A DNA stretch of 64,000 nt from Paenibacillus athensensis (GCF_004514475.2 NZ_MYFO02000003.1:310001-374000), one strand, 5' to 3'; numbered from the stretch's first letter, positions 31,464 through 41,812 are shown. Notes: generated from the letters alone by a model not told the origin. Numbers and translations: made by a program.

Positions 31464-34400
31464 ATGAAGCAGGAACGGACGGCAGAGGCGCAACGGGCAT
31501 GGGAGCGGGAGCAGCAGCGTTTGAACGGGGTGACGGAGCAGTTGAAGCAGCGGCTTGGCGAGCTGGAACTGGTAACCGGCAGCGTACGCGATGAGGTGCA
31601 GCGCATGCGGGCGAACTTCTGGGAAGAGGTAACTGTGGATTTCAGCACGATTGACGATGCAATTGAAAGCCATGCCAGCATGAAGCAGCATGCGGAAACG
31701 CTGGCTGAGCGCGAACGTCGTTATGGCCATGCTTTTGCCGAAGCGAAGCGAATCGGACGGCTGATCCGCTCTCCGTATTTTGGCCGGATTGATGTCCGGG
31801 AGCAGGGAGAAGAAGGCGAAGAAGCCGTGTACGTGGGCATCGCCGGTTTTGCCGACAAAGAGGGCGAGCGTTATTTGATATATGACTGGCGGGCGCCCAT
31901 TTGCAGCCTGTATTACGATTATGTGCCCGGGCCTTGCGTATATGAAACACCGGGCGGGCGAATGGCCGCCGAGATGACGCTTAAACGGCAATTTGTCATT
32001 CGCGACGGCACGGTGGAGCTGATGTTTGATACGGGGCTGACGATTGGCGACGAGCTGCTGCAGGCCGTGCTGGGCCGCACGTCCGATCTGCAAATGAAAA
32101 GCATCGTGGCCACGATTCAACGCGAGCAAAACCGGATCATCCGCAACGATCATGCCCGCATGCTGGTTGTGCAAGGGGCAGCGGGCAGCGGCAAAACATC
32201 GGCGGCTCTGCAGCGTGCTGCTTACCTGCTCTACAAATATCGCGATCAGCTGCATGCCGATCAGCTGCTGTTATTTTCGCCGAACCCGCTTTTTAGCAGC
32301 TATGTGGCTTCCGTGCTCCCCGAGTTGGGTGAAGAGAATATGCGGCAGACGACGTTTCAGGCGTATTTGCAGCATCGGCTGGGCGATGAGTTCCGGCTGG
32401 AGGACTCTTTTGAGCAGCTTGAATGGCTGTTGGCCGATGGCGAGGCGGACTGGGATGCGCTGCGGTCGCAAGCTGTCGGCCAGTCAGGATTGTGGCTGAC
32501 GGATGCGGAAGGCTGGCTGCCCGGGGCCGAGTGGTGGTGGATGGAAGCTGAACAGGCGGGGGAAGCGGGATCGGAAGGGTGTGCGGATGGGGAGATTGGG
32601 AAGGGCTTAGGGACAGATGAGGTCGAGACAGGGACAGACGCCGCGACGGATGGTGAGGATGAGGACGGTCGGGATTGTGTGACGGATGGTGAGGATAAGG
32701 ACGATCGGGATCGTGCGACGGATGGTGAAGATGAGGACGGTCGGGATCGTGCGACGGATGGTGAGGATGGGGACGGTCGGGATTGTGCGACGGATGGTGA
32801 AGATGAGGACGGTCGGGATCGTGCGACGGATGGTGAAGATGAGGACGGCGGGGAAGCAGAATTTGTGCGTATGGAAGAGGATGCTGCGAATCGGCCGACG
32901 GTTGTCTCTGCAAAGCGGGCGGAGATGTCGGAGCAGGTCGTCCGGCTTGCCGGGATCGGTTTTAAATCATCAATAGCTTTTGTCGAGCTGATTCGCGCTT
33001 ACGCCAAGCTGCTGGAGAAGTCGTTCATGCGCTTTCGTCCGCTGAAGCTGGGAGAGACGGTGTTGGTGAGCGCCGCGCAAATGGAGGAGCGGTTTTATTC
33101 GTTTGATTCGGGAATCCGGTTGCCGAACCGGGTGGAGCTACTGCGCGAATGGCTGCTGGAGCAGCTTGCCGAACGGGAGGAGGCGGAGCTGAGCGCAGCT
33201 TGGGTCGAGGATGAGGTGGAGCTGCTCGACGACGACGATTACCGGCGGGCCTACAGCGAGCTGCGCAAGACCGGAGGCGGCTTCGACTATTACGAGCAGG
33301 AGCAAAAGCTGCTGGCACGTTATGTGGTGCGCCGGCGGATGCAGCCGCTGCGGGAAGCGGTAAAGCAGCTTGCTTTTGCAGATATCCGCTCGTTGTACGT
33401 CCAACTGTTTGCCGACGCAGCGGTGCAACGGGAGTTGTTGTTGGCGGTGTGTGCGACAGGGGCGGATGGAGCTGGTGCGACGGCAGAAGGCGTAGGAGCA
33501 GGGACGGACGGAGCTGGGAGGACGGTAGAAGGCGTAGCGAGAGGGAAGGACGGAACTAGGAGGACGGTAAAAGGCGTAGCGAGAGGGATGGACGGAGCTG
33601 GAGCCGAGGTGGAAGGCGTAAGGACAGGGACGGATGGAGCGGAGGCAGAAGTCGTAACGAGAGGGACGGACGAAGCTGATGTGACGGCAGAAGGCGTAAG
33701 AGCAGGGACGGATGGAGACACTGCGGCATTATGGCCCGAAAAGTGGCCGGAAGTTTGCCACCAGACGCTGGAACGGCTGGCTGATGGGCAGCTGGCCTAT
33801 GAGGATGCCGCCCCGTATTTGCTGCTGCGGGAGCTGGTCCTCGGTTTTACGACCAGCCCCGCGGTGCGCCACGTATTTATCGACGAGGCGCAGGATTATT
33901 CTGCGTTTCAGCTGGAGCTGCTGAAACGGCTGTTTCCCCGCTGTCGGATGACGGCGCTTGGCGATACGAACCAAGCGATTTATGCGCATGCGACAGCGCT
34001 GGAGACGAACAGCGCGGAAGGGTATGCCGCGCTGTACGGGCCGGAGCAAACGGAGGTAATCCGTTTGCAGCGCAGTTACCGATCGACACGGGAGATCGTG
34101 TTGTTTACGCGAGGCATGATCCCGGAGGGCCATGCCATCGAGCCGTTCACCCGCGCCGGGGCGAAGCCGCGGGTGACAAGGGCTGCGGATCGCGAGAGCC
34201 TGCACCGCCGGCTTGCGGAGCGGGCCGCGGAGCTTATGGCCGGCGGCTGCGCCACGGTCGCGATCCTGTGCAAAACGGCTGGCGAAAGCGACTACGCCGC
34301 CGCAGAGCTGCGCAGCCGGCTGCCCGGGCTGCGTTTGACCACCCGGCACAGCCCTTCGATGGAGCCGGGCGTGCTGGTGCTGCCGTCGTATTTGGCCAAG

Positions 34401-34586
34401 GGCGTCGAATTCGACGCCGTGCTGGTGTACGACGGCTCGGAGCGGCGCTATGCGCGGGAACGCGACCGCAAGCTGCTGTATACGGTTTGTACGCGGGCCA
34501 TGCATGAGCTGCATGTATTCACGCTGGGCGAGCCGAGTCCGTTTATTGGCGAGCAGCCGGAAGAGACCTATGAGCTGGAGCGCTAA
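31464..34586 (+). CDS. helD: HelD-type RNA polymerase recycling ATPase with two repeat insertions
   Basis: 1040 residues, against roughly 770 for Bacillus HelD. It is a UvrD-like superfamily-1 ATPase that frees stalled RNA polymerase. Seen: N-terminal coiled coil (EQQRLNGVTEQLKQRLGELE), YLIYDWRAPICSLYYDY, Walker A VVQGAAGSGKTSAALQRAAY, VFIDEAQDYSAFQLELLKRL, LGDTNQAIY, and LYTVCTRAMHELHVF. Residues about 394-466 hold six 12-residue acidic repeats (TDGEDEDGRDRA type, 36-bp units), and about 664-754 hold 14-residue repeats (TDGAGRTVEGVARG type, 42-bp units). ATG 31464 follows GGGGGGAGC; an in-frame ATG at 31317 lies over promoter sequence and is rejected. Confidence 0.9.
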   Translation: MKQERTAEAQRAWEREQQRLNGVTEQLKQRLGELELVTGSVRDEVQRMRANFWEEVTVDFSTIDDAIESHASMKQHAETLAERERRYGHAFAEAKRIGRLIRSPYFGRIDVREQGEEGEEAVYVGIAGFADKEGERYLIYDWRAPICSLYYDYVPGPCVYETPGGRMAAEMTLKRQFVIRDGTVELMFDTGLTIGDELLQAVLGRTSDLQMKSIVATIQREQNRIIRNDHARMLVVQGAAGSGKTSAALQRAAYLLYKYRDQLHADQLLLFSPNPLFSSYVASVLPELGEENMRQTTFQAYLQHRLGDEFRLEDSFEQLEWLLADGEADWDALRSQAVGQSGLWLTDAEGWLPGAEWWWMEAEQAGEAGSEGCADGEIGKGLGTDEVETGTDAATDGEDEDGRDCVTDGEDKDDRDRATDGEDEDGRDRATDGEDGDGRDCATDGEDEDGRDRATDGEDEDGGEAEFVRMEEDAANRPTVVSAKRAEMSEQVVRLAGIGFKSSIAFVELIRAYAKLLEKSFMRFRPLKLGETVLVSAAQMEERFYSFDSGIRLPNRVELLREWLLEQLAEREEAELSAAWVEDEVELLDDDDYRRAYSELRKTGGGFDYYEQEQKLLARYVVRRRMQPLREAVKQLAFADIRSLYVQLFADAAVQRELLLAVCATGADGAGATAEGVGAGTDGAGRTVEGVARGKDGTRRTVKGVARGMDGAGAEVEGVRTGTDGAEAEVVTRGTDEADVTAEGVRAGTDGDTAALWPEKWPEVCHQTLERLADGQLAYEDAAPYLLLRELVLGFTTSPAVRHVFIDEAQDYSAFQLELLKRLFPRCRMTALGDTNQAIYAHATALETNSAEGYAALYGPEQTEVIRLQRSYRSTREIVLFTRGMIPEGHAIEPFTRAGAKPRVTRAADRESLHRRLAERAAELMAGGCATVAILCKTAGESDYAAAELRSRLPGLRLTTRHSPSMEPGVLVLPSYLAKGVEFDAVLVYDGSERRYARERDRKLLYTVCTRAMHELHVFTLGEPSPFIGEQPEETYELER
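32645..32860 (+). repeat. Six 36-bp tandem repeats inside helD
   Basis: Unit starts GACGGATGGTGA at 32645, 32681, 32717, 32753, 32789 and 32825, exactly 36 bp apart with few differences. In frame it encodes 12-residue Asp/Glu-rich units. The high DNA identity points to recent slippage or expansion. Confidence 0.9.
33465..33725 (+). repeat. 42-bp tandem repeats inside helD
   Basis: Unit start GGACGGAGCTGG or near variants at about 33464, 33506, 33548 and 33590 with 42-bp spacing, then more degenerate copies to 33725. In frame it encodes 14-residue Gly/Thr/Ala-rich units. Unrelated in sequence to the 36-bp array in the same gene. Confidence 0.8.
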
Positions 34587-34767
34587 TGTGGAGGCGCGGC
34601 TTGGTGGGCCATCCGTGCTTGAGATTCGCTGGGTTGTGAAGGCGTTCAGGCGCAGAAACAGATGAGCAGCTTCCGGAGCGGAGTCAAGTCCAATCCATTG
34701 GCCTGGCCGGGATGGAAGGGAAGCTCCGGCGAGTCAAGCAAGAACCGTATCGATCACAAAAAGCGCA

Positions 34768-34818
34768 GTAAAAAACGCCCCTGCCATCCGCAAAAGCGGA
34801 AAGCAGGGGCGTTTCCTT
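34768..34818. terminator. Bidirectional terminator between helD and gltB
   Basis: AAACGCCCCTGC (34773-34784) and GCAGGGGCGTTT (34804-34815) form a 12-bp stem; the minus strand continues with TTTTTT, so it mainly serves gltB, and also catches helD transcripts. Confidence 0.85.
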
Positions 34819-34828
34819 ATTTATTCAC

Positions 34829-37800
34829 CTATTCCGTTGCGACCGACTGATCGGCTTGCAGGCCGACCGGCGCGATGCGCACGAAATGTTGATCCAGGTT
34901 GTTCAACAGCTCGTCGATGCCTGCTGCGGCTTCGGCTTGACCGGAAGCGGCCAGCTCGTTGCGGTAAGCGCCGAGCAGCTCGTTCAGATCCTTTTTGCTT
35001 TGCACGCCAACCGGCTCGATTTTGACCTTCGCGCCTTTGGCAATCCGGCGCTCGATCGCTTGCACGTCGAGGCCCAGCTCAGGAACGAGACGCTGGTAGA
35101 TCACGCCGCCGGTCATCCCTGCGCAAATCCACGGGCCCGGGTCGCCCATGACGACGGCACGGCCGTTGGTCATGTACTCGAACGCGAAGCCTTTCAGGTT
35201 GGCGCGGGCAGCGATGCCGCCAAGCTCATCCTGCAGCGGACCGCTCAGCTCGCCGCCGAAGACGACGTCTGCGCCGGAGAAGCGGATGCAGGCCCGGGTA
35301 TCGGCGCTGCCTTGAATCAGGAACAAGCCTTTTTGCGCGCCGTAGCCAAACGATTTACCGACGCTGCCGTTGATCAGCTTGCCGTTTTTGCCGGCTGCTT
35401 TGAGCACGGCAACCTTACCGCCGAGCGCCATTTTGCCGACGCCGTCTTCTGCGCCGCCGTGGACGGTGATGTCGACGCCGCGGGCGTTGAAGGCGGCCAA
35501 GCCGTTACCCGGCACGGAGCCGTCAACGAGCTCCAGCGATACGGTTGGAAGCTGATCGTAGCTGCCGTCGAAGCGGTCTCTGACGCGATGGCTCGCATAG
35601 CGGCTGCCGAGAATACGCGATTCGGCATCCACTTTGGACCAGCGGCGAACAATCGGCCCGTCGAAGGACAGAGCATCCGGGAAGAACTCTTGGCCTTCGG
35701 CACCTGCAGCGATGCGGATGTCCGAGGAAACCGCGGCATCTTCCTTCGCTTTGTCTTCGGCCGAGATGAATTGCAGCGGAGCCGGACGCAGGATGTCGGA
35801 CAGGTCGATGCGCTCCAAATGGCTGATTTGCTGCAGCAGGTCGGAACGGCCGACCAGGTCTTGCAGGCTTGTAAAACCAAGCTGAGCGACGATTTCGCGC
35901 ACTTCCTCGCCCATTGCGCCGAACAGGCGCACAAGGCTGTCAACAGCGATGTCGTATTGACGAGGCACGAAGCGGCGCAGACCTTTTTCTTCCGCTTCCT
36001 CCATCGAGTCGATTTGCGTCGCGATACCGACGTGGCAGGTATCCAGATGACAGCCGCGGCAAGTCGTACAGCCGATCGACTGCATCGCGATGCTGCCGAA
36101 GCCGGCGCGGTTGGCGCCGAGCATAACCATTTTCACGACGTCTGCACCGGATTTCAGACCGCCGTCCGACCACAGCTCAACGCGGTGGCGCAGACCGGCT
36201 TCGATCAGGGCGACGTGCGCCAGCTTCGTGCCGATTTCCGTAGGCAAGCCGACGTGCGTCAGCGAGTGAATCCGCGCCGCGCCGGTGCCGCCGTCAAAGC
36301 CGGACAGCGTAATCACGTCTGCGCCTGCTTTGGCCACGCCGACCGCAATCGTACCGATGCCCGGAACGATTGGTACTTTGACGATAATCCGCGCTTTGCG
36401 GCCGCTTGCTTCTTTCAGCTCGGAGATGATTTGCGCCAAGTCCTCAATCGAATAAATATCGTGGTTGTTGGACGGCGAAATCAGGTCGGAGCCAATCGTC
36501 GCGTTACGCGCAGCGGCGATTTTGGCTGTAACTTTGGAGCCCGGCAGGTGACCGCCTTCGCCCGGCTTCGCGCCTTGGCCAATTTTGATTTCCAGGAAGG
36601 CGACGGCGTTAGCCAGCTCGACGTTGATGCCGAAGCGGCCGGAAGCGACTTGCGCGCCGCGCGTTTTTTTGTAACGGCCTAACATATCTTTAATCTCTCC
36701 GCCCTCGCCGTTCATGGTCACCATGTTCAGGCGTTCGCCGGCTTCGGCGTAGGCACGGAAAGCTGTTTCGTTCTGGGAACCAAACGACATCGACGAAATC
36801 AGCATCGGCAGCGAATGATCGCCGATTGAAATGTCAACCTGCGACGGATCGAGCGGCTTGCGGCCTTCCGCTTGCGCCTTCTCGAAATCGAAGCCGGCAA
36901 TATGACGGATCGAGATCGGGTTCTTGAGCTCTTCCTCGCGCAGCTTGTCGCGATAGTCGTTGTACGGCGTCGTGCCGGCAGCGGCTTCGTTCAGCGCCTT
37001 CCACATGCGTTGGAAGAAACGGAAGTTTTTCGCCGCTTTCGCTTTCGGATTCGTGAAGTCCGCATAACGGGCTTCGGCGTCGGCTGTCAGTTGGGCGAAG
37101 CCGGTACCGGCTTTTTCGCTGCCCAGATAGTTGACGATATCGAGCACCTCGGCGACTTCCGGATGGAGGCCGATGGCCGAGAAGAAGCGCGTGTAGCCGC
37201 GCAGCTCGTGCGTGCCGATGGTCGAGATGACTTTCTCCAGCCCTTTGGTCAGCGCGGTGTACACCTTGCGGGCCGCAGCGGCGGAGCCTTCTTTATCGGA
37301 AGCTGTGGCAAACAGCAGGTAAGGCGAAATCAGATCGGCGCCCAGACCGCAAGCGACGGCGATGTCGTGCAGGTTGCGGATGGCCGCGGAGCGCAGCACG
37401 ATAGTCACATGGCGGCGCAGGTTGTCGCCCATGCCGAGCTTTTCGGCGCGCAGCGCAATGTCGATGCGGGAGACGACCAGATGCGGGTCGAGCCACAGAC
37501 GGTCGTTCTGATGCGCGGCGGAGTCGTCGAGCACCAGCAGGGAAGCGCCGCCGCGAACGGCTGCGATAGCTTGCTCAGCCAGCGAGGCCAAGCCATCGGC
37601 CAGCGATGTGCCGCGGGCAAACGTCGTCGACAGGGTCGCGACTTGATCCAGATGGTTAAACAGCGCGACCAATTGCTCAAAGGACGGCTGGGACAGGTGC
37701 TCTTCGCTTTCCAGACCGTTCGTGCCTTCCAGCAGCAGCGGCGTCAGCAGCTCGATGCGCAGCTTGTTGTCGACCTGTGCGTAGACGGCCGGGCGGGAGC

Positions 37801-39373
37801 CCGCCACGATGCGCGTCGAGAAATGCTCCATTTCGCGGTCGCGGTCAATCGCCGGATTCGTCACGACAGCTACGCTTTCTTTAATGAAATCCGGGATGTT
37901 CTGGCGCTCCCAATGCAGCGCGGCGTGCGGCGAATCGTGACCGAGCGAGCGAATCGGCTCTGCGCCGGTTTCGGACATCGTTTCGATCATCGAGATGCCG
38001 TCGCGATCCCAGCCAAATGCGCTGTACAGCTGATCGGTCGCTTCGAGATTGGCGTTCAGCACCGCTTGCGTTCCCGTCGGCGACGGAACGAGGTGGTTGC
38101 GCATGCCGGTAATATTCAGACGGCCTTTGGCGCGTTCCAGCACGATCGATTGCACTTCGTGGTAAGGCACGACGCGGACCGGCTGGCCTGGCGTCAGCTC
38201 AACGCCGACTTTTTCGCCAGGAGCGATCGGCTTCGGCTCAGCGACCATTTCATCGACAGTAATGACGCCTTGCTCGGACGAGAAGTAAAGCGAGTTGTCG
38301 CTTTCGACCATCCAGACCGGACGCAGACCCAGAGCGTCGACGCTGAAAATACATTCGTTGCCATAGCGGGAGACAATGCCGGCAGGGCCTTGAGCATAAT
38401 GTCCCCACACCTGACGATAATACACGTAAAGGTCCTGCAGCTCCGGACGGAACTGCTTCATTTCGCTGATGATCGGCGGGAATACCATTTCCATCGCTTC
38501 AAACAGGCTGATGCCAAAACGGTGGATGAACGTTTCAATGGTCCGGTTCATGTCCTGCGAGTCGGAGCCGCCGTCAACGAGCGGAACGCCCACCATATCG
38601 GCTTCGATGCGCATTTTTTTAACCGTGTTGATTTCGCCGTTGTGACCCAGCAGCGAGAACGGCTGAACGCGGAAAAAGCTGGACAATGTATTCGTCGAAT
38701 AGCGGTTGTGGCCGATGGTGACTTGGGCCGCAAACAACGGATCGCGGGTATCGTTAAAATATTTCGGCAGGATGCTTGCAGCGCCCATCACTTTATAGGC
38801 GGCAGTTACGTTGCTCAGCGTAGCGACGTGCACATTGTAACGCGCTTCAATGGCAATGTGCAGCTCGAACAGGTGGTCGGCGACGTTCACTTCCGGCTTG
38901 TCGCACAGCGCGGCGATTTGCCAGAAGGTCGGCTCGTCGTTCAGCGCGTTCAGACCCAGCACCGTGTTGTCGACCTGGTTTTCCTGCTCCAGCACAATCG
39001 TCACGTTATGCGCAGCGAACAGCTCGCGGATGCCATTCTGCATGTCGGCTACGGAAAGGTCGAGCTTGCGGGGTACAAAAATATGCGCAACGGAAAAACG
39101 GTTGTCATAGGCCAGCTTGCCGTCCAGACCGGCGTCCGTCAGCTTCTTTTCCCAAAGCGCGCGCGGAATATCGGTCAAAATACCGCAGCCGTCGCCTTCG
39201 CCGTTGATAAAACCGGAACGATGCTCCATTTTGACGAGCGCATCGATCGTTTTCTGGATGTTATCGCGGGACGGGTGGCCGTTCTTTTCAATAATACAAA
39301 TAATACCGCAGCTGTCGTGCTCGGTTTCCAGCAACTTTTGAAAACGGCCTTCATTTCGCATCACTTCGTTCAT
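34829..39373 (-). CDS. gltB: Glutamate synthase (NADPH) large subunit
   Basis: 1514 residues from ATG 39373, the normal length. It makes two glutamates from glutamine and 2-oxoglutarate. Order seen: glutaminase domain with the nucleophile Cys22 (TEHDSCGIICII), the central domain, the FMN/2-oxoglutarate domain with GEGGEIKDMLGRYK and PGEGGHLPGSKVTAKIA, the Fe-S cysteines in CTTCRGCHLDTCHVGIA, and the C-terminal beta-helix domain (NGRAVVMGDPGPWICAGMTG). The frame stays open upstream to 39658, but a start there would add 95 residues unlike any GltB, and short propeptides are the rule. No gltD is adjacent. Confidence 0.95.
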   Translation of the reverse strand: MNEVMRNEGRFQKLLETEHDSCGIICIIEKNGHPSRDNIQKTIDALVKMEHRSGFINGEGDGCGILTDIPRALWEKKLTDAGLDGKLAYDNRFSVAHIFVPRKLDLSVADMQNGIRELFAAHNVTIVLEQENQVDNTVLGLNALNDEPTFWQIAALCDKPEVNVADHLFELHIAIEARYNVHVATLSNVTAAYKVMGAASILPKYFNDTRDPLFAAQVTIGHNRYSTNTLSSFFRVQPFSLLGHNGEINTVKKMRIEADMVGVPLVDGGSDSQDMNRTIETFIHRFGISLFEAMEMVFPPIISEMKQFRPELQDLYVYYRQVWGHYAQGPAGIVSRYGNECIFSVDALGLRPVWMVESDNSLYFSSEQGVITVDEMVAEPKPIAPGEKVGVELTPGQPVRVVPYHEVQSIVLERAKGRLNITGMRNHLVPSPTGTQAVLNANLEATDQLYSAFGWDRDGISMIETMSETGAEPIRSLGHDSPHAALHWERQNIPDFIKESVAVVTNPAIDRDREMEHFSTRIVAGSRPAVYAQVDNKLRIELLTPLLLEGTNGLESEEHLSQPSFEQLVALFNHLDQVATLSTTFARGTSLADGLASLAEQAIAAVRGGASLLVLDDSAAHQNDRLWLDPHLVVSRIDIALRAEKLGMGDNLRRHVTIVLRSAAIRNLHDIAVACGLGADLISPYLLFATASDKEGSAAAARKVYTALTKGLEKVISTIGTHELRGYTRFFSAIGLHPEVAEVLDIVNYLGSEKAGTGFAQLTADAEARYADFTNPKAKAAKNFRFFQRMWKALNEAAAGTTPYNDYRDKLREEELKNPISIRHIAGFDFEKAQAEGRKPLDPSQVDISIGDHSLPMLISSMSFGSQNETAFRAYAEAGERLNMVTMNGEGGEIKDMLGRYKKTRGAQVASGRFGINVELANAVAFLEIKIGQGAKPGEGGHLPGSKVTAKIAAARNATIGSDLISPSNNHDIYSIEDLAQIISELKEASGRKARIIVKVPIVPGIGTIAVGVAKAGADVITLSGFDGGTGAARIHSLTHVGLPTEIGTKLAHVALIEAGLRHRVELWSDGGLKSGADVVKMVMLGANRAGFGSIAMQSIGCTTCRGCHLDTCHVGIATQIDSMEEAEEKGLRRFVPRQYDIAVDSLVRLFGAMGEEVREIVAQLGFTSLQDLVGRSDLLQQISHLERIDLSDILRPAPLQFISAEDKAKEDAAVSSDIRIAAGAEGQEFFPDALSFDGPIVRRWSKVDAESRILGSRYASHRVRDRFDGSYDQLPTVSLELVDGSVPGNGLAAFNARGVDITVHGGAEDGVGKMALGGKVAVLKAAGKNGKLINGSVGKSFGYGAQKGLFLIQGSADTRACIRFSGADVVFGGELSGPLQDELGGIAARANLKGFAFEYMTNGRAVVMGDPGPWICAGMTGGVIYQRLVPELGLDVQAIERRIAKGAKVKIEPVGVQSKKDLNELLGAYRNELAASGQAEAAAGIDELLNNLDQHFVRIAPVGLQADQSVATE

Positions 39374-39705
39374 TAGCTCTAGGTCAGTAACCTGACCGTC
39401 ACCTCCAATACAGAATGTTTTTCCCCCATACCGTACAACTGGTTTTTCTTTTCCCGCAGACACCCGATGCAATTCCCGAAATACCTTTATGACAGGCATA
39501 AATCCGCAACATGCAAGGCTATGCATAAAAATACAATGCGAGTGAATAACGGCCGCGTTCAAGCACCCCAGGTCGTCAAAATGTGGTTTCTTCCCTGCCG
39601 GCAGCACATAGGTCGAAAAGTGTGAAAATGATAACAAAACCTGTGAATTCTGCCCCATCTTACTAGGAAAAAACTGTGTTTCTTGAAAAGGGTAAAAGTA
39701 TCTTT
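39374..39705 (-). other. Long leader region of gltB
   Basis: About 330 bases between the best promoter and the ATG. It is open in the gltB frame but has a perfect GGAGGTGA (39402-39409 as complement) not at a useful distance from any start. No riboswitch or T-box motif recognised. Confidence 0.4.
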
Positions 39706-39734
39706 AGAATAGCATGAAAAAGATGATCCGACAA
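39706..39734 (-). promoter_or_regulatory. Promoter candidate of gltB
   Basis: Minus strand TTGTCG (39729-39734), 17-base spacer, TATTCT (39706-39711). It would give a leader of about 330 bases. Confidence 0.45.
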
Positions 39735-39757
39735 TAGCTGCAGCCGCAAAAGCCGAA

Positions 39758-39771
39758 TGTAAGCGTTACCG
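39758..39771. promoter_or_regulatory. cre-like site upstream of gltB
   Basis: TGTAAGCGTTACCG agrees at 12 of 14 positions with the CcpA consensus TGWAANCGNTNWCA and lies about 24 bases upstream of the -35. Possible carbon control of glutamate synthesis; weak evidence. Confidence 0.35.
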
Positions 39772-40372
39772 TTGTTGCATATTGGTGAATAAAACCAAGG
39801 GTTTTGCCGGAAAACGCTCTAGAAAAGGCGAACGAATATGAAATCGGGCTGAAATATAGTTCGCTTCTGGGACATGTTGGCAAAAACACCTGCAGGCCGC
39901 TGCGGATGCGGCTTGCGCCGGATTTGCGGCTGTAGGCGTCACCGCAAATTTCGACTTTTGCGGGAGCGGCAGCCCGGATAAAAAATGCCCGCCACAGCCG
40001 CTTGCAGCACGGATGGCGGACAGCTTGGCAACGCGGAGTTGCGGCGGCGAGCAGACTGTGGCGATTTTGGGCGGAGGCAAATATCGCCGGAGGCGTCACG
40101 GCCACAGGTGCGATCAGGCCCGCGTTGCTTGGAGCCCGTAGCCGTCGCCTGACTGCGGAAGATCGCTCGACAAGCTGCCGACGGCGCGTTGCTCCGCTGA
40201 ACGAGTGCGGCCTTGGGGTGGCGAGCAGCTCTAGCGCCGGCGTCACGGCCACAGTCCGGTCGAGCTTGCCTGCACGGCTGATCCTTCGCGCCAAGCGGGT
40301 CTGACCGCTGGCGTGCGGCCGCTACTGCGGCTTCGGGCGTCGCGCACGGTGCGAAAGGCTGCTGCTTGCCTG
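39772..40372. other. Intergenic region without genes, with a repeated motif
   Basis: About 600 GC-rich bases. A motif GGCGTCACGGCCACAG occurs at about 40090 and 40239, in a wider decayed duplication that includes GGCGAGCAG. Open frames on both strands lack ribosome sites and resemble nothing. No terminator with a clear T run was found after hemL. Confidence 0.5.
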
Positions 40373-41812
40373 CTAACGGGACATCGCCCGGAAGACGCGG
40401 TCGGCGGCTTCCAGCGTGTCGTCGACATCTTTATCCGTGTGGGCGACGGTCAGAAACCAGGCTTCGTATTTGGACGGCGCCAGGCAGATGCCCTCGTCGA
40501 GCATGCCGCGGAAAAAGGCAGCGAATCGTTCTCCGTCCGTATCCTGCGCCTGCTCGTAGTTGGTGATCGGATGATCGCAAAAATGGGTCGAGAACGCGCC
40601 GCCGATCCGGTTGACGGTCAGCGGCACGCCGCGGCGCGCAGCGGCTTCGGCGATGCCGCCGGCCAAGCGGCTGCCGAGCTGTTCCAGCCGCTCGTACACC
40701 CCTGCCTGCTGCAGCACCTGCAGGCAGGCGATGCCGGCACTGATCGAGGCGGGGTTACCCGCCATCGTGCCGGCCTGATACGCAGGTCCGAGCGGCGCGA
40801 CCTGCTCCATCACGGCCTTACGGCCCCCGTAGGCCCCGATCGGCAGCCCGCCGCCGATCACTTTGCCGAGGGCCGTAAGGTCGGGCTCCAGCGCGGCGAA
40901 GCGATTCGCCGCCGCGCCGTTTGCGGCCGCGTGCGCTGCAGCGGCCGCAGCGCCATCGGCCCCGGGCACAGCCGTCGGGGCCGCGCTCCCGGCCGCCGGC
41001 TGCGCCCCGGCGGCATCGTCTGCGCCGGCCAGCGGCAGGCCGGCGTACGTCTGCGCCGCGCCGTAATGGAAGCGGAACGCCGTAATCACCTCGTCGTAAA
41101 TGACGAGGGAGCCGTTGCGGCGGGCGGAGGCGCACAGCCGCTCAAGGAAGCCGGCCTGGGGCATGACCATGCCGAAGTTGCCGACGATGGGCTCGACCAT
41201 GACGGCGGCGACATCGTCGCCCCAGCGGTCGAGCGCCGCGTCGAGTGCGTCCGGGTCATTGAACGGCACGGTGATGACCTCCTGCGCGATGCTGGCGGGA
41301 ACGCCCGCGCTGTCCGGTGTGCCGAGCGTCGACGGCCCGGAGCCGGCAGCAACGAGCACGAGATCGGAGTGGCCGTGGTAGCAGCCGGCGAACTTGATGA
41401 TTTTCGAGCGGCCTGTGTAGGCGCGGGCGACGCGGATCGTCGTCATGACCGCTTCGGTGCCGGAATTGACGAAGCGCACCTTGTCGAGCGACGGAATCGC
41501 TCCTTTGAGCATGCGCGCGAATTCGATTTCCAGCTCGGTTGGTGTGCCGTACAACGTGCCGCTCTGGGCTGCGCGGCAGATCGCTTCGGTGACGTGCGGG
41601 TGGGCGTGTCCAGTGATGATCGGGCCGTAAGCGGCCAAGTAATCGATATAGCGATGGTCGTCGACATCCCAGAAATACGCACCTTCTGCGCGTTTCATGA
41701 ATACCGGCGCGCCGCCGCCCACGGCTTTGAACGAGCGGGAGGGGCTGTTGACGCCGCCTACGATATGCTGGAGCGCTTCTTCATACAGCGCTGCGGATTT
41801 TTTACGTTCCAT
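40373..41812 (-). CDS. hemL: Glutamate-1-semialdehyde 2,1-aminomutase with Ala-rich insertion
   Basis: 479 residues against about 430 in the family. It makes 5-aminolevulinate for heme synthesis. Seen: [73 protein letters not shown], and the PLP lysine in [19 protein letters not shown]. Residues about 258-303, just before the PLP-lysine segment, are a low-complexity Ala/Gly insertion (about 40905-41040 on the plus strand) where other HemL proteins have only a short loop. ATG 41812 gives the usual [13 protein letters not shown] start; the ribosome site (AAAGGA) is rather far away. Confidence 0.95.
   Translation of the reverse strand: MERKKSAALYEEALQHIVGGVNSPSRSFKAVGGGAPVFMKRAEGAYFWDVDDHRYIDYLAAYGPIITGHAHPHVTEAICRAAQSGTLYGTPTELEIEFARMLKGAIPSLDKVRFVNSGTEAVMTTIRVARAYTGRSKIIKFAGCYHGHSDLVLVAAGSGPSTLGTPDSAGVPASIAQEVITVPFNDPDALDAALDRWGDDVAAVMVEPIVGNFGMVMPQAGFLERLCASARRNGSLVIYDEVITAFRFHYGAAQTYAGLPLAGADDAAGAQPAAGSAAPTAVPGADGAAAAAAHAAANGAAANRFAALEPDLTALGKVIGGGLPIGAYGGRKAVMEQVAPLGPAYQAGTMAGNPASISAGIACLQVLQQAGVYERLEQLGSRLAGGIAEAAARRGVPLTVNRIGGAFSTHFCDHPITNYEQAQDTDGERFAAFFRGMLDEGICLAPSKYEAWFLTVAHTDKDVDDTLEAADRVFRAMSR

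Noticed and set aside
34856..39376. Two long plus-strand open frames opposite gltB
   Set aside because: They mirror the conserved GltB codons; GltB on the minus strand has all catalytic motifs.
39374..39658. GltB start at 39658
   Set aside because: It would place 117 residues before the catalytic Cys, whereas GltB propeptides are short; length from 39373 is already standard.
39772..40372. A 196-residue minus-strand protein in the gltB-hemL gap
   Set aside because: Arg/Ala/Ser-rich with no ribosome site, no domain and repeated DNA; treated as noncoding.
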